A stretch of 9,088 bases of DNA from CAKSQL01 sp045606465 (lineage in GTDB: Bacteria; Bacillota; Clostridia; UBA1381), in contig JAZURZ010000108.1 in assembly GCA_045606465.1 (NCBI GenBank), forward strand, positions 1 through 9,088. The letters run 5' to 3'. Below the pieces are notes generated by a model. That model was not told the origin of the DNA and did not search any database. It saw only the letters and a program-made list of their open reading frames with translations. The position numbers and the translations under genes are program-made. This document shows positions 1-7,674 of this stretch, one piece after another (within the stretch, counting starts at the first letter, position 1; the number at the start of each line of letters is the position of its first letter).

Positions 1-109
1 AGAAAAAAGGACCAAAAAAAGGAAAAAATCTTTATAAAAAGAGGGCTTAAATTTTGCAAAAAAATATGGAAAATTTGACCAAAAAATTCAATTATGTAAA
101 CTTGACAAG

Positions 110-224
110 TGTGGATAACTTATGCTGTTTTGTCCACACCAAACCGTAATTTCATAGAAAATACAAGTTTTTTACTTGAAAAAAAGAGTAAAAACGTGGA
201 CAAGTAAGGGGATAACGTGGATAA
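110..224. promoter_or_regulatory. Cluster of four DnaA-box-like 9-mers
   Basis: Four 9-mers resemble the DnaA box TTATCCACA. Positions 110-118 read TGTGGATAA, a perfect box on the minus strand. Positions 130-138 read TTGTCCACA, one mismatch, plus strand. Positions 195-203 are the reverse complement of TTGTCCACG, two mismatches. Positions 216-224 are the reverse complement of TTATCCACG, one mismatch. Centres of the first two are 20 bp apart and of the last two 21 bp apart, about two helical turns. The first pair also forms a 7-bp inverted repeat (GTGTGGA 109-115, TCCACAC 133-139). Clustered boxes in AT-rich DNA are typical of oriC or a DnaA-regulated promoter. Which of the two this is, if either, is inference, because dnaA, dnaN and rpmH are not in the window. 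Confidence 0.6.
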
Positions 225-292
225 AAAATTTTTAAAAAATGAATTAAAGGCAATATTATGTAAAGCAAATATCTGTTTGAAAAAAACAAAAA

Positions 293-345
293 ATCGCCTT
301 TACAAGAGGGGCAAGGTATGATATACTTATAAATGAAAAGGCGAT
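293..345. repeat. 9-bp perfect inverted repeat flanking the yifB promoter
   Basis: ATCGCCTTT (293-301) is repeated as its exact reverse complement AAAGGCGAT (337-345). The left arm overlaps the -35 element and the right arm lies just past the predicted start of transcription. Because only the right arm would be transcribed from this promoter, an RNA hairpin from that transcript cannot explain the pairing. A two-site operator or chance are the alternatives. Arm centres are 44 bp apart, close to four helical turns. Confidence 0.4.
299..327 (+). promoter_or_regulatory. Sigma-A-type promoter upstream of yifB
   Basis: TTTACA (299-304) is a good -35 element and TATACT (322-327) a good -10, separated by exactly 17 nt. 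The TG at 319-320 makes an extended -10 (TGaTATACT). Transcription would start near 334, giving a leader of about 100 nt before yifB. It probably drives yifB and perhaps the whole yifB-nrdD-nrdG-dut-DUF2156 block. This is motif evidence only. Confidence 0.6.
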
Positions 346-352
346 GGGTTTA

Positions 353-379
353 AAGGGCTTTTTAAAAGCCTTGTTTTTT
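353..379 (+). terminator. Terminator-like hairpin in the yifB leader
   Basis: AAGGGCTT (353-360) can pair with AAGCCTT (366-372) with one bulged G and a five-base loop, followed by G and six T (374-379). The stem is short and A/U-rich, so it would be at most a weak terminator. If real, it lies about 20-45 nt into the transcript from the promoter at 299-327 and would act as an attenuator. It could also end a transcript arriving from the left. Confidence 0.35.
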
Positions 380-423
380 AAAAATAATTTATTGGTTTTT
401 ATTTGATTTTACATATGAAAAGT

Positions 424-429
424 GAGGAG
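424..429 (+). promoter_or_regulatory. Shine-Dalgarno site that sets the yifB start
   Basis: GAGGAG ends 6 nt before the ATG at 436. The reading frame stays open upstream through an ATG at 415 and a TTG at 403, but neither has a ribosome binding site. Homologues of YifB normally begin close to the MLSQINS sequence encoded from 436, so 436 is the preferred start. Confidence 0.85.
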
Positions 430-435
430 AAAAAA

Positions 436-1968
436 ATGCTGTCACAAATAAATTCCTGCGGACTTTTAGGAATAGACGGATATATTGTAAGGGTGGAGGC
501 TGACATTGCAGGAGGGTTGCCATCTTTTAATATTGTAGGACTTCCCGACACCTCGGTGCGTGAGGCAAAAGACAGGGTATGCACTGCAATCAAAAATGCA
601 GGGAAAAAAGTTCCTGCAAAAAAAATAGTTATAAATCTTTCCCCTGCAGGTCATAGGAAAGAGGGCTCTCACTATGATTTTGCACTTGCTCTTGCTATAA
701 TGTCGGCAACCGAGCAGGTGAATGTATCTGATTGCGATGAAAGTATTTTTTTAGGCGAGCTTTCTTTAGATGGCAGAATAAACTCAATAGATGGAGTTTT
801 GCCAATGGTTATGTCGGGAGTGAAAAATGGATTTAAAAAGTTTTTTGTGCCTCTGGAAAATGCAGATGAAGCGGCGGTTGTGCAGGAAGCTATAGTGTAC
901 CCTGTTACAAACCTAAAGGAGGCAATAGAACATTTCAAAGGCGAAAAAGAGATAAAAAGGCACACAATAGATTTAGAAGAGGTTTTAAAAAGAAGAGCTT
1001 ATGAGTTGTTGGATTTTTCTGAGGTGAAGGGACAAAGTAATGCAAAGCGTGCTTTGGAAATTGCGGCAGCAGGAAATCATAATGTGCTTTTAATAGGTGC
1101 GCCGGGGACAGGAAAGAGCATGCTTGCACAAAGGGTTGGAACAATTTTGCCTGACATGAGTTTTACAGAGGCATTGGAGGTTTCAAAAATTCATTCAATA
1201 GCAGGAAAGCTTGCAAAGGATGTGCCGATTATGACCCAAAGACCCTTTCGGCATCCTCATCATACAATATCGGCTGTGGCTCTTTCAGGGGGAGGAAACA
1301 CTCCCAAGCCGGGAGAGCTTTCCTTGGCACACAATGGCGTGTTGTTTTTAGATGAGCTACCTGAATTTGGTCGTAATGTGCTGGAGGTTATGCGCCAACC
1401 CTTAGAGGACGCAGAGGTAACTATTTCAAGGGTGAATGCCACCCTTACATATCCTTGCAATTTTATGCTTATAGCATCCATGAACCCATGCAAGTGCGGC
1501 TATTATGGAAGTGAAAAAAAGGAATGTACCTGCTCGGAGGCGCAGCTTAATCAATACAGAAGTAAAATATCTGGTCCGCTTTTAGACAGAATTGACATTC
1601 AGGTGTCGGTTGCAGAGGTGGAGTACAATGATTTGAGTTCAGGACATCATGCTGAAAAAAGCAGCGAGATAAAAAGAAGAGTTGACAAGGCAAGGAAAAT
1701 TCAGATAGAAAGATATAAGGATTATGGAATTTATTCAAATTCTCAGCTTACTCCTGCAATGATGGAAAGATTTTGTCATTTAGGAGAGGAAGAAAGCAGA
1801 ATTTTGAAAATGGCATTTGACAATCTGGGCCTAAGTGCAAGAGCTTATGCAAGAATTTTAAAGGTGGCAAGAACAATTGCCGATTTGGAGGGCGCAGAGA
1901 ATATATCTGTAAGCCATATAAGCGAGGCAACCCAATTCAGAAATCTTGACAGAAAGTATTTTGAGTAG
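436..1968 (+). CDS. yifB: YifB/ComM family Mg-chelatase-like AAA+ ATPase
   Basis: This 510-residue protein belongs to the YifB/ComM family. ComM is known as a hexameric branch-migration helicase that helps integrate DNA during natural transformation. The role of the family in Clostridia is less clear. The N-terminal ChlI/Lon-like domain covers about residues 1-170 (GLPSFNIVGLPD at 28-38). The Mg-chelatase ATPase core follows, with Walker A GAPGTGKS (221-228), Walker B VLFLDELPEF (302-311), a sensor asparagine in ASMNP (347-351) and GPLLDRID (380-387) carrying a likely arginine finger. A four-cysteine cluster (Cys352, 354, 364, 366) probably binds zinc. The C-terminal Mg_chelatase_C helices contain LSARAYARILKVARTIA (466-482). 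Length and motif order are normal and nothing is missing. It is first in a same-strand block, 68 nt ahead of nrdD. Function in this organism is inferred from family only. Confidence 0.95.
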   Translation: MLSQINSCGLLGIDGYIVRVEADIAGGLPSFNIVGLPDTSVREAKDRVCTAIKNAGKKVPAKKIVINLSPAGHRKEGSHYDFALALAIMSATEQVNVSDCDESIFLGELSLDGRINSIDGVLPMVMSGVKNGFKKFFVPLENADEAAVVQEAIVYPVTNLKEAIEHFKGEKEIKRHTIDLEEVLKRRAYELLDFSEVKGQSNAKRALEIAAAGNHNVLLIGAPGTGKSMLAQRVGTILPDMSFTEALEVSKIHSIAGKLAKDVPIMTQRPFRHPHHTISAVALSGGGNTPKPGELSLAHNGVLFLDELPEFGRNVLEVMRQPLEDAEVTISRVNATLTYPCNFMLIASMNPCKCGYYGSEKKECTCSEAQLNQYRSKISGPLLDRIDIQVSVAEVEYNDLSSGHHAEKSSEIKRRVDKARKIQIERYKDYGIYSNSQLTPAMMERFCHLGEEESRILKMAFDNLGLSARAYARILKVARTIADLEGAENISVSHISEATQFRNLDRKYFE

Positions 1969-2015
1969 ATTTTGGGGAGATTTTAATAAATAAATGTAAG
2001 ATCTCCTGCAAAATC
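1968..2015 (+). other. Stem-loop between yifB and nrdD
   Basis: GATTTTG (1968-1974) pairs with CAAAATC (2009-2015), and GGAGAT (1976-1981) pairs with ATCTCC (2001-2006), separated by a small internal loop and with a 19-nt apical loop. It begins at the last base of the yifB stop codon and ends 5 nt before the nrdD ribosome binding site. Only three T follow it, so it is not a typical intrinsic terminator. An mRNA processing or stability element, or a partial terminator separating yifB from nrdD, is plausible. Confidence 0.5.
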
Positions 2016-2036
2016 TTTATAAGGAGGGGCGAAATT

Positions 2037-4157
2037 ATGATTTATATTATAAAAAAAGATGAAACAAAAGAAGAATATGACGTATCAAAGGTTGTTATAG
2101 CGGTTAAAAAATCTGCATCAAGGGTGCTTTATGAATTTTCCGAGGAAGAAATAAAAAGCATATGCAGCTTTGTTGATGAGGCGGTTTTTTCTTCTGAGGA
2201 AAGTGAAATTCCCATTGCAAAAATGCACAACATTGTGGAGGGTGCGCTTGACAAGGTTAGCCTTGAGGTTGCAAAAAGCTATCGTGACTACCGAAACTAC
2301 AAGCAGGATTTTGTGCATATGCTTGACGAGGTATATAAAAAAAGTCAGGCAATAATGTATATAGGCGATAAGGAAAATTCAAACTCGGACTCAGCGCTTG
2401 TTTCCACAAAGCGGTCGCTTATATACAATCAGTTAAATAAGGAGCTTTATCAGAAGTTTTTCATGACTGTGGATGAGCTTCAGGCATGTCGTGAAGGATA
2501 TATCTATGTGCATGACATGGCGGCAAGGCGTGACACCATGAACTGTTGTTTATTTGACATTGCCTCGGTTTTGTCGGGCGGCTTTGAAATGGGAAACATC
2601 TGGTACAATGAACCCAAAACATTGGATGTTGCTTTCGATGTAATAGGCGACATTGTGTTGTCGGCGGCAAGTCAGCAATATGGCGGCTTCACAGTTGCAG
2701 AGGTGGACAAAATTCTTGCACCCTATGCAAAAAAAACTTATAAAATGAAGTTAGCACGCTATATGGATATGGGAGTAGAGGAGGAAATAGCAAAAAAAGA
2801 GGCAAAAAAAGATGTCCAGAATGATTTTGCCCAAGGCTTCCAGGGCTGGGAATATAAGTTCAACACTGTCGGCTCAAGCAGGGGAGACTATCCCTTCATA
2901 ACCATGACCATAGGACTTGGCGAGGGTGAGTTTGAAAAAATGGCAAGCATAACCATGCTGGAGGTAAGAAAGAATGGGCAAGGTAAAAAGTGGTGCAAAA
3001 AGCCGGTGCTTTTTCCCAAGCTTGTGTTTTTGTATGACGAAAATCTGCATGGAGAACAAAAGCCTTTAGAAGATGTTTTCAATGCAGGTGTAGAATGTTC
3101 CAAAAGTTCTATGTATCCCGACTGGCTTTCACTCACAGGCGAGGGGTATGTTGCATCAATTTATAAAAAATATAAAAAGGTAATATCACCAATGGGCTGC
3201 CGTGCCTTTTTGTCGCCCTGGTGGGAGCGTGGCGGTATGGAGCCTGCAGATGATGAGGATATGCCTGTTTTTGTGGGAAGATTTAACATTGGGGCGGTGA
3301 GTCTTAATCTTCCTATGATATATGCAAAAGCAAAAAAGGAAAGCAAGAACTTTTATGAGGTTTTAGACTATTATCTTGAGCTTGCAAGGGGAGTGCATAT
3401 AAGGACATATGACTACCTTGCCCAGATGAGAGCATCAACCAATCCTCTTGCATATTGCGAGGGAGGCTTTTTGGGAGGACATCTTGGAATACATGACAAA
3501 ATTGCACCGCTTCTTAAAGGAGCAACTGCGTCCTTTGGAATAACTGCTCTAAACGAGCTTCAAGAGTTACACAACAAGCAGTCGCTTGTTTCAGACGGCA
3601 ATTTTTGCTTAGAGGTAATGGAATATATAAACAAAAAGGTGGCAGAGTTTAAAAAGGAAGATTCACATCTTTATGCAGTCTATGGCACCCCTGCCGAGAA
3701 TTTGTGCGGTCTTCAGGTAAAGCAGTTCCGCTCAAAATATGGAATAGTCGAAAATGTTTCGGACAGGGAGTATGTTTCAAACAGCTTTCATTGCCATGTT
3801 GCAGAGGACATAACACCAATACAAAAGCAGGATTTGGAAAATCGTTTCTGGAATTTATTCAATGGCGGAAAAATCCAGTATGTGAAGTATCCTATAGACT
3901 ATAACACCGAGGCAGTAAAAACTCTTATAAGGCGTGCAATGGACATGGGCTTTTATGAGGGAGTGAATATGTCGCTTTCTTATTGTGATAATTGCGGTCA
4001 TTCCCAGCTTGAAATGGATATATGCCCTAAGTGCGGAAGTGAGAATTTAACCAAAATTGACAGAATGAATGGGTATTTGTCCTATTCAAGAGTAAAGGGC
4101 GACACTCGTCTTAACAGTGCAAAAATGGCAGAAATAAAAGACAGGAGAAGTATGTAA
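2037..4157 (+). CDS. nrdD: Anaerobic (class III) ribonucleoside-triphosphate reductase
   Basis: NrdD is the glycyl-radical enzyme that reduces ribonucleoside triphosphates to dNTPs without oxygen. The 706-residue length is normal. Residues 1-95 are an ATP-cone, the usual allosteric dATP/ATP sensor. The catalytic barrel follows, with YVHDMAARRDTMNCC (157-171), GGFEMGN (181-187) and SPMGCRAFLSPW (384-395); Cys388 in the MGCR motif is a candidate active-site cysteine. The C-terminus has a zinc site of four cysteines (650, 653, 663, 666). The glycyl-radical loop is RMNGYLS, making Gly679 the likely radical residue. The ATG at 2037 is preceded by a strong AAGGAGGGG site at 2021-2029. The stop codon overlaps the nrdG start by one base (TAATG), indicating translational coupling with its activase. 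I could not assign the reductant subtype (formate or redoxin) by eye. Confidence 0.97.
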   Translation: MIYIIKKDETKEEYDVSKVVIAVKKSASRVLYEFSEEEIKSICSFVDEAVFSSEESEIPIAKMHNIVEGALDKVSLEVAKSYRDYRNYKQDFVHMLDEVYKKSQAIMYIGDKENSNSDSALVSTKRSLIYNQLNKELYQKFFMTVDELQACREGYIYVHDMAARRDTMNCCLFDIASVLSGGFEMGNIWYNEPKTLDVAFDVIGDIVLSAASQQYGGFTVAEVDKILAPYAKKTYKMKLARYMDMGVEEEIAKKEAKKDVQNDFAQGFQGWEYKFNTVGSSRGDYPFITMTIGLGEGEFEKMASITMLEVRKNGQGKKWCKKPVLFPKLVFLYDENLHGEQKPLEDVFNAGVECSKSSMYPDWLSLTGEGYVASIYKKYKKVISPMGCRAFLSPWWERGGMEPADDEDMPVFVGRFNIGAVSLNLPMIYAKAKKESKNFYEVLDYYLELARGVHIRTYDYLAQMRASTNPLAYCEGGFLGGHLGIHDKIAPLLKGATASFGITALNELQELHNKQSLVSDGNFCLEVMEYINKKVAEFKKEDSHLYAVYGTPAENLCGLQVKQFRSKYGIVENVSDREYVSNSFHCHVAEDITPIQKQDLENRFWNLFNGGKIQYVKYPIDYNTEAVKTLIRRAMDMGFYEGVNMSLSYCDNCGHSQLEMDICPKCGSENLTKIDRMNGYLSYSRVKGDTRLNSAKMAEIKDRRSM

Positions 4158-4645
4158 TGCGTTATCATAATATAACGACCGATGATATGTTAAATGGCGA
4201 TGGGCTGAGGGTTGTTTTGTGGGTTTCTGGTTGCGAGCATAATTGCGTGGGTTGTCACAACCCAATTACGCATGATGCCTCTTGCGGTCTTGAATTTGAC
4301 GCATATGCATACAACGAGCTTATTGACAAGCTTGACAAGGACTACATATCAGGGCTCACACTTTCAGGGGGCGACCCTTTGTATCCTTTAAATAGAGAGT
4401 GTATAGGAGAGCTTATTTTAAAAATAAAGGAAAAATTCCCCAAAAAAACAATATGGCTCTATACTGGCTATTTGTGGGAGGAAATAGCTTTTCTTGAGGC
4501 AGTGAGGCTTTGCGATGTAGTTGTAGATGGCAGATTTGAAATGGCTTTAGCGGACAAAAAGCTCCATTGGCGAGGAAGCAAAAATCAGAGGGTAATAGAT
4601 GTAAAAAAAACTATCGCTGAGGGCAAGATAGTGCTAAGAGAATAA
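4157..4645 (+). CDS. nrdG: Anaerobic ribonucleotide reductase activating protein (radical SAM)
   Basis: NrdG uses S-adenosylmethionine and a [4Fe-4S] cluster to place the glycyl radical on NrdD. The 162-residue length is typical of this minimal radical SAM activase. The cluster motif is CEHNCVGC, with Cys26, Cys30 and Cys33 in the standard CxxxCxxC spacing. LTLSGGDPLYP (about 73-83) contains the conserved GGDP that contacts SAM, and TIWLYTGY (98-105) is another family signature. The gene overlaps nrdD by one base and has AGGAG at 4143-4147, inside the end of nrdD. The pairing with nrdD confirms both assignments. Confidence 0.96.
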   Translation: MRYHNITTDDMLNGDGLRVVLWVSGCEHNCVGCHNPITHDASCGLEFDAYAYNELIDKLDKDYISGLTLSGGDPLYPLNRECIGELILKIKEKFPKKTIWLYTGYLWEEIAFLEAVRLCDVVVDGRFEMALADKKLHWRGSKNQRVIDVKKTIAEGKIVLRE

Positions 4646-4663
4646 AAAAAGGGGCAATATAAA

Positions 4664-5161
4664 ATGAGAAAAATAGCAAAATTTGAAAAGGTTTCAAGAG
4701 AGGAATTTAAAAAAGCATTTGACGAAGGCTTTGGAAAATGGGAGGAAGTTTATGAAAAAATAACTCTCCCAGTGCGTGCCACAAAGGGCTCGGCAGGCTA
4801 TGACTTTTTTTCCACTATTGACATCAATTTAAAGCCAGGAGAGAGTGCAAAAATTCCAACAGGAGTTCGTGTTAAAATTGACGATGGCTGGGTTTTAAAG
4901 CTATATCCCAGAAGCGGCATGGGCTTTAAGTACAGGCTACAGCTTGACAATACTGTGGGAATTATTGACAGCGACTATTATAACTCTGACAACGAGGGAC
5001 ATATTTTTATAAAAATAACCAATGATTCAAAAGAGGGAAAGGTTATAGATTTAAAAAAAGGACAGGGCTTTGCGCAAGGGATATTTTTAGAATATGGTAT
5101 AACAACCGACGATTTTGTTGAAAATGAGAGAAATGGCGGCTTTGGGAGCACTGGAAATTAA
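4664..5161 (+). CDS. dut: dUTP diphosphatase (trimeric dUTPase)
   Basis: It hydrolyses dUTP to dUMP and pyrophosphate, keeping uracil out of DNA and supplying dUMP for thymidylate synthesis. All five motifs of homotrimeric dUTPases can be placed: ATKGSAGYDFFS (39-50), YPRSGMGF (81-88), NTVGIIDSDYY (96-106, with the conserved Asp and Tyr of the uracil pocket), KKGQGFAQGIF (131-141) and the C-terminal RNGGFGSTG (156-164) that closes over the phosphates. At 165 residues it is slightly longer than many bacterial enzymes because of an N-terminal lead of about 35 residues, a pattern I associate with Clostridia. A dCTP deaminase is less likely because motif 3 fits dUTPase better. It starts 18 nt after nrdG with GGGG at 4651-4654 as a modest ribosome binding site, so it is probably cotranscribed with nrdDG. 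Confidence 0.95.
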   Translation: MRKIAKFEKVSREEFKKAFDEGFGKWEEVYEKITLPVRATKGSAGYDFFSTIDINLKPGESAKIPTGVRVKIDDGWVLKLYPRSGMGFKYRLQLDNTVGIIDSDYYNSDNEGHIFIKITNDSKEGKVIDLKKGQGFAQGIFLEYGITTDDFVENERNGGFGSTGN

Positions 5162-5218
5162 AAGGGTATTTTAAAGGATAAAAAAAGATATACTAAAGAA
5201 AAAGGGAATGGAGAAAAT

Positions 5219-6106
5219 ATGCTGGAATTTAAGAATATCCAAATAGAGGACAAGTCCTTGGTGGAGGGATTTTTAAAAAAATCTCCTCGTCCGTCCTTGG
5301 AATACAATTTTACAACTATGTTCATATGGCAGGGGATATACAACACAAAATTTGCAATTTGTGATGGTTTTTTGTTTGTTTCTTCAGGCAAAAAAACTCC
5401 ATCGTTTTTGTTCCCTATAGGCGAGGGTGACAAAAAAGAGGCATTAAATATTCTGGAGGACTATTGCAAAGAGAACAATTTTAAAATGAATTTTTATGCG
5501 CTGACAAAAGAGGACAGAGATTTTTTAACAAAAGAGTATCCCGAAAGATATTCCTTTTCTGAGGAAAGAAATTTGGCAGACTATGTCTATAGCGCAGACA
5601 GTTTGAGATTTTTGCAAGGAAAAAAGCTAAGTTCAAAGCGAAATCATATAAATTATTTCATAAAGGAAAATCCTGATTTTAAATATGAGCCTTTGAATGA
5701 GGAAAATATTGAAGAGGCTTATAATATGCACAATCTTTGGTGCGACGGGGTGGAGTGCGAGAAAGAGCAGTCCTTAAAGGAAGAAACCTGTGCTGTAAGG
5801 CGTGCTTTTAAATATTTTAAACCCTTGGAGCTTTCGGGGGGACTTCTTCGTGTCGGAGGAAGGGTTGTGGCTTTTTCTATGGGCGATGAGCTTAACGAAA
5901 AAACCTTTTTAGTGCATATTGAAAAGGCATATTCCGAAATCAGGGGTGCATATCCCATGATAAATCAGCAGTTTGTTAAAAATGAATGTGAGGGTTATGA
6001 GTTTATAAATCGTGAGGACGACACAGGGGACGAGGGTTTGAGGAAAGCAAAGCTTTCCTATAGACCTATAGAGCTTGTGGAGAAATATAAAGGAGAAGAA
6101 AGGTAA
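5219..6106 (+). CDS. DUF2156 protein, GNAT-like acyltransferase fold
   Basis: This 295-residue protein looks like a stand-alone DUF2156 protein, a family related to the catalytic C-terminal domain of lysyl-phosphatidylglycerol synthases and built from GNAT-like folds. Family-type segments are the N-terminal RPSLEYNFTTMFIW (24-37), LQGKKLSSKRNHINYF (132-147) and, near the C-terminus, INREDDTGDEGLRKAKLSY (263-281), which recurs across the family. No transmembrane helices or signal peptide are visible, so it is probably cytosolic and lacks the flippase domain of full MprF proteins. The substrate is unknown; aminoacyl transfer to lipid or another acceptor is only a possibility. GGAG at 5210-5213 sits 5 nt before the ATG. 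It is the last gene before a terminator and follows dut by 57 nt, which suggests cotranscription without proving a functional link. Confidence 0.85.
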   Translation: MLEFKNIQIEDKSLVEGFLKKSPRPSLEYNFTTMFIWQGIYNTKFAICDGFLFVSSGKKTPSFLFPIGEGDKKEALNILEDYCKENNFKMNFYALTKEDRDFLTKEYPERYSFSEERNLADYVYSADSLRFLQGKKLSSKRNHINYFIKENPDFKYEPLNEENIEEAYNMHNLWCDGVECEKEQSLKEETCAVRRAFKYFKPLELSGGLLRVGGRVVAFSMGDELNEKTFLVHIEKAYSEIRGAYPMINQQFVKNECEGYEFINREDDTGDEGLRKAKLSYRPIELVEKYKGEER

Positions 6107-6127
6107 TTCTTTTTAAAAGAAAAAATT

Positions 6128-6164
6128 GTTCCGAGGGGAATTTTCCCTCGAAACTCTTTTTTTT
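6128..6164 (+). terminator. Intrinsic terminator of the rightward block
   Basis: GTTCCGAGGG (6128-6137) pairs with CCCTCGAAAC (6145-6154) over nine of ten positions with one C/A mismatch, followed by TC and eight T (6157-6164). It lies 22 nt after the DUF2156 stop codon. On the minus strand the same stem is followed by a run of T, so it could also act as a back-up terminator for leftward transcripts. Confidence 0.85.
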
Positions 6165-6365
6165 AAGTTAGAATTATTTTAGTTTAAAGTTTTTTTGTTT
6201 TTTTCATTAGTGGTTAAATTTTTTTGAATGTATATTATTTATTTTAGTAGCTAAGAAGAAAGGGGAATGTCTTTTTTTTTTAAAAAAATATTTCTCCCCC
6301 CCCCTTTTTTTGTGGTGGGAGGATTTTTAAAAAGGAGTTTTTAGTTTTAAAAAACCAATGAGTCA
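6165..6365. other. Homopolymer-rich convergent spacer
   Basis: This 201-nt spacer lies between the two converging terminators and I see no convincing gene in it. It contains ten T then seven A (6272-6288) and nine C then seven T (6296-6311). CTCCC near 6294-6298 can pair with GGGAG at 6317-6321 across the C/T run. A 25-codon open frame at 6267-6344 is discussed under rejected items. Confidence 0.7.
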
Positions 6366-6399
6366 AAAAGAAAAAAGCCATCATTTATTTATGATAGCT
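6366..6399 (-). terminator. Intrinsic terminator of the murA-yycJ-rlmH block
   Basis: On the minus strand AGCTATCAT pairs with ATGATGGCT (plus positions 6391-6399 and 6376-6384), including one G-U pair, with a six-base loop and then TTTTTTCTTTT. The hairpin includes the last rlmH codons and its stop codon, so the terminator is built into the gene end. Confidence 0.85.
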
Positions 6400-6861
6400 T
6401 TCATTTGCGTTTATTTTACAAGCTCTATACAACTGTTCAAGCAAGACGACACGCATAAGTTGATGGGGGAGGGTCATTTTCCCAAAGCTTAAGTTTAGTT
6501 TACTTGCCCTTTTAACACTATCGGAAAGTCCCAAAGAGCCGCCGATTGCAAGGGTTATATGCCCCGTTTGCATGGAAAGCTCATCAAGCTTTTTTGCAAG
6601 CTCCTCGCTTGAAAATTCTCTGCCCTCAATGCAAAGTGTAATAAAAAAGGTATTTTTCTTAAGGTGGGACAAAATTGCTTCGCCCTCTTTATTTTTTATT
6701 TGTTCTTCCTGCTTTGGGCTCGGGTTATCGGGGATTTTTTCGTCAGGGACTTCAATGATTTCCAATTTCCCAAAACGCAAAAGCCGCTTTGAATATTCCA
6801 AAACGGCGTCTTTAAAATATTTTTCCTTTAATTTTCCTACTGTAATAAGTGTAATATTCAT
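6385..6861 (-). CDS. rlmH: 23S rRNA (pseudouridine1915-N3)-methyltransferase
   Basis: RlmH is a SPOUT-class methyltransferase that adds a methyl group to pseudouridine 1915 in helix 69 of 23S rRNA, using SAM and acting on assembled 70S ribosomes. The protein has 158 residues; family members are about 155-160. It starts with MNITLITVGKLKE. The SAM-binding knot includes LAIGGSLGLSD (104-114), followed by LPHQLMRVVLLEQLYRA (131-147) and the invariant-type C-terminus ending in YHK, which helps contact the RNA. The ATG overlaps the yycJ stop codon by one base, with GAGG five bases upstream (plus 6867-6870), so the two are translationally coupled. The terminator hairpin overlaps its last codons. 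The assignment is firm. Confidence 0.97.
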   Translation of the reverse strand: MNITLITVGKLKEKYFKDAVLEYSKRLLRFGKLEIIEVPDEKIPDNPSPKQEEQIKNKEGEAILSHLKKNTFFITLCIEGREFSSEELAKKLDELSMQTGHITLAIGGSLGLSDSVKRASKLNLSFGKMTLPHQLMRVVLLEQLYRACKINANESYHK

Positions 6862-7631
6862 TAAAACCTCGTAATTTCATATCGGCTTGCTACCGACAAA
6901 AGTATATCCTTGCCTACAACTGCACCACAATCTGAGAGCGCAGCGCAGGTAGTTTGATATGCAATTTCGGGAGTGTTATTTTCAATGCTCAAATGTCCCA
7001 GCATAATTTTTTTTGTTCCGTTATTTAAAAGCTTTGTTGCAAGTCGGGCGGCGTTTTCATTTGAAAGATGCCCCAAATCGCTTAAAATTCTTTTTTTAAG
7101 CTTGAATGGATAATTTCCATACATAAGCATATCAACATCGTGATTGGACTCTAAAATAATTTCGTCACTATGTAAAAGATGTGGCTCAATCTGAGGGGTT
7201 ATTATTCCTGTGTCGGTTGCAAGAGTAAGTTTTTTATCACCCAAAAAGCAGTTAAAGCCAACGGGCTCAGCCGCATCATGAGAAATCGAAAAAGGACAAA
7301 TCCCAATTTTTCCAATCTCAAAATCAACAAAAGGCTTTATGATATTAAGATTGTCCTGTGAAACATCCTTTAAGTCTGTAGCAAAGAGGGTGCCTTGGGT
7401 CAAATAAATGGGAATGTTATATTTTTTCGAAATTATCCTTGCTCCCCTTGTATGGTCTATATGCTCATGAGTAAGTAAAAGTGCATCAATATCATTACAA
7501 GACAAATCAAGTGACAAAAGCGCCTCGGAGAGTTTTTTGCCTGACATTCCGCAGTCGATTAAAATATTGGTGTTCCCATCTGAAACAAAAGTGGCATTTC
7601 CCGATGAGCCGCTTATAAGGGAAACAAACAT
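6861..7631 (-). CDS. yycJ: YycJ/WalJ-like MBL-fold metal-dependent hydrolase
   Basis: This 256-residue protein matches the YycJ (WalJ) branch of the metallo-beta-lactamase fold. The start MFVSLISGSSGNATFV is typical of the branch. Metal ligands are visible in THEHIDH (54-60), SHDA (117-120), ATDTG (138-142, Asp140), GHLSNENAA (187-195) and LGHLS (211-215). YycJ proteins in Bacillus are reported as exonuclease-like enzymes tied to mismatch repair or to coordinating the cell wall with replication; the activity here is not shown by sequence. It lies 43 nt downstream of murA and is coupled to rlmH. No good ribosome binding site precedes the ATG: the nearest purine-rich stretch, GAAAGG (plus 7649-7654), is 17 nt away. 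The walRK kinase and regulator genes that often accompany it are not in the window. Confidence 0.92.
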   Translation of the reverse strand: MFVSLISGSSGNATFVSDGNTNILIDCGMSGKKLSEALLSLDLSCNDIDALLLTHEHIDHTRGARIISKKYNIPIYLTQGTLFATDLKDVSQDNLNIIKPFVDFEIGKIGICPFSISHDAAEPVGFNCFLGDKKLTLATDTGIITPQIEPHLLHSDEIILESNHDVDMLMYGNYPFKLKKRILSDLGHLSNENAARLATKLLNNGTKKIMLGHLSIENNTPEIAYQTTCAALSDCGAVVGKDILLSVASRYEITRF

Positions 7632-7674
7632 AGTTTTTTTCTAACCAGCCTTTCAAGGTTTTTTAAAGTAAAAT

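Larger units (their letters stand above)
1..435. other. AT-rich intergenic region at left edge
   Basis: No convincing gene is present in these 435 bases. Roughly the first 100 bases are A- and T-tract DNA. Next comes a cluster of DnaA-box-like 9-mers (110-224), then more very AT-rich DNA (225-290), then a promoter with a flanking inverted repeat (293-345) and a terminator-like hairpin (353-379) ahead of yifB. The gene to the left lies outside the window and its orientation cannot be seen. No Shine-Dalgarno sequence for a leftward gene is visible in the first 60 bases. Confidence 0.8.
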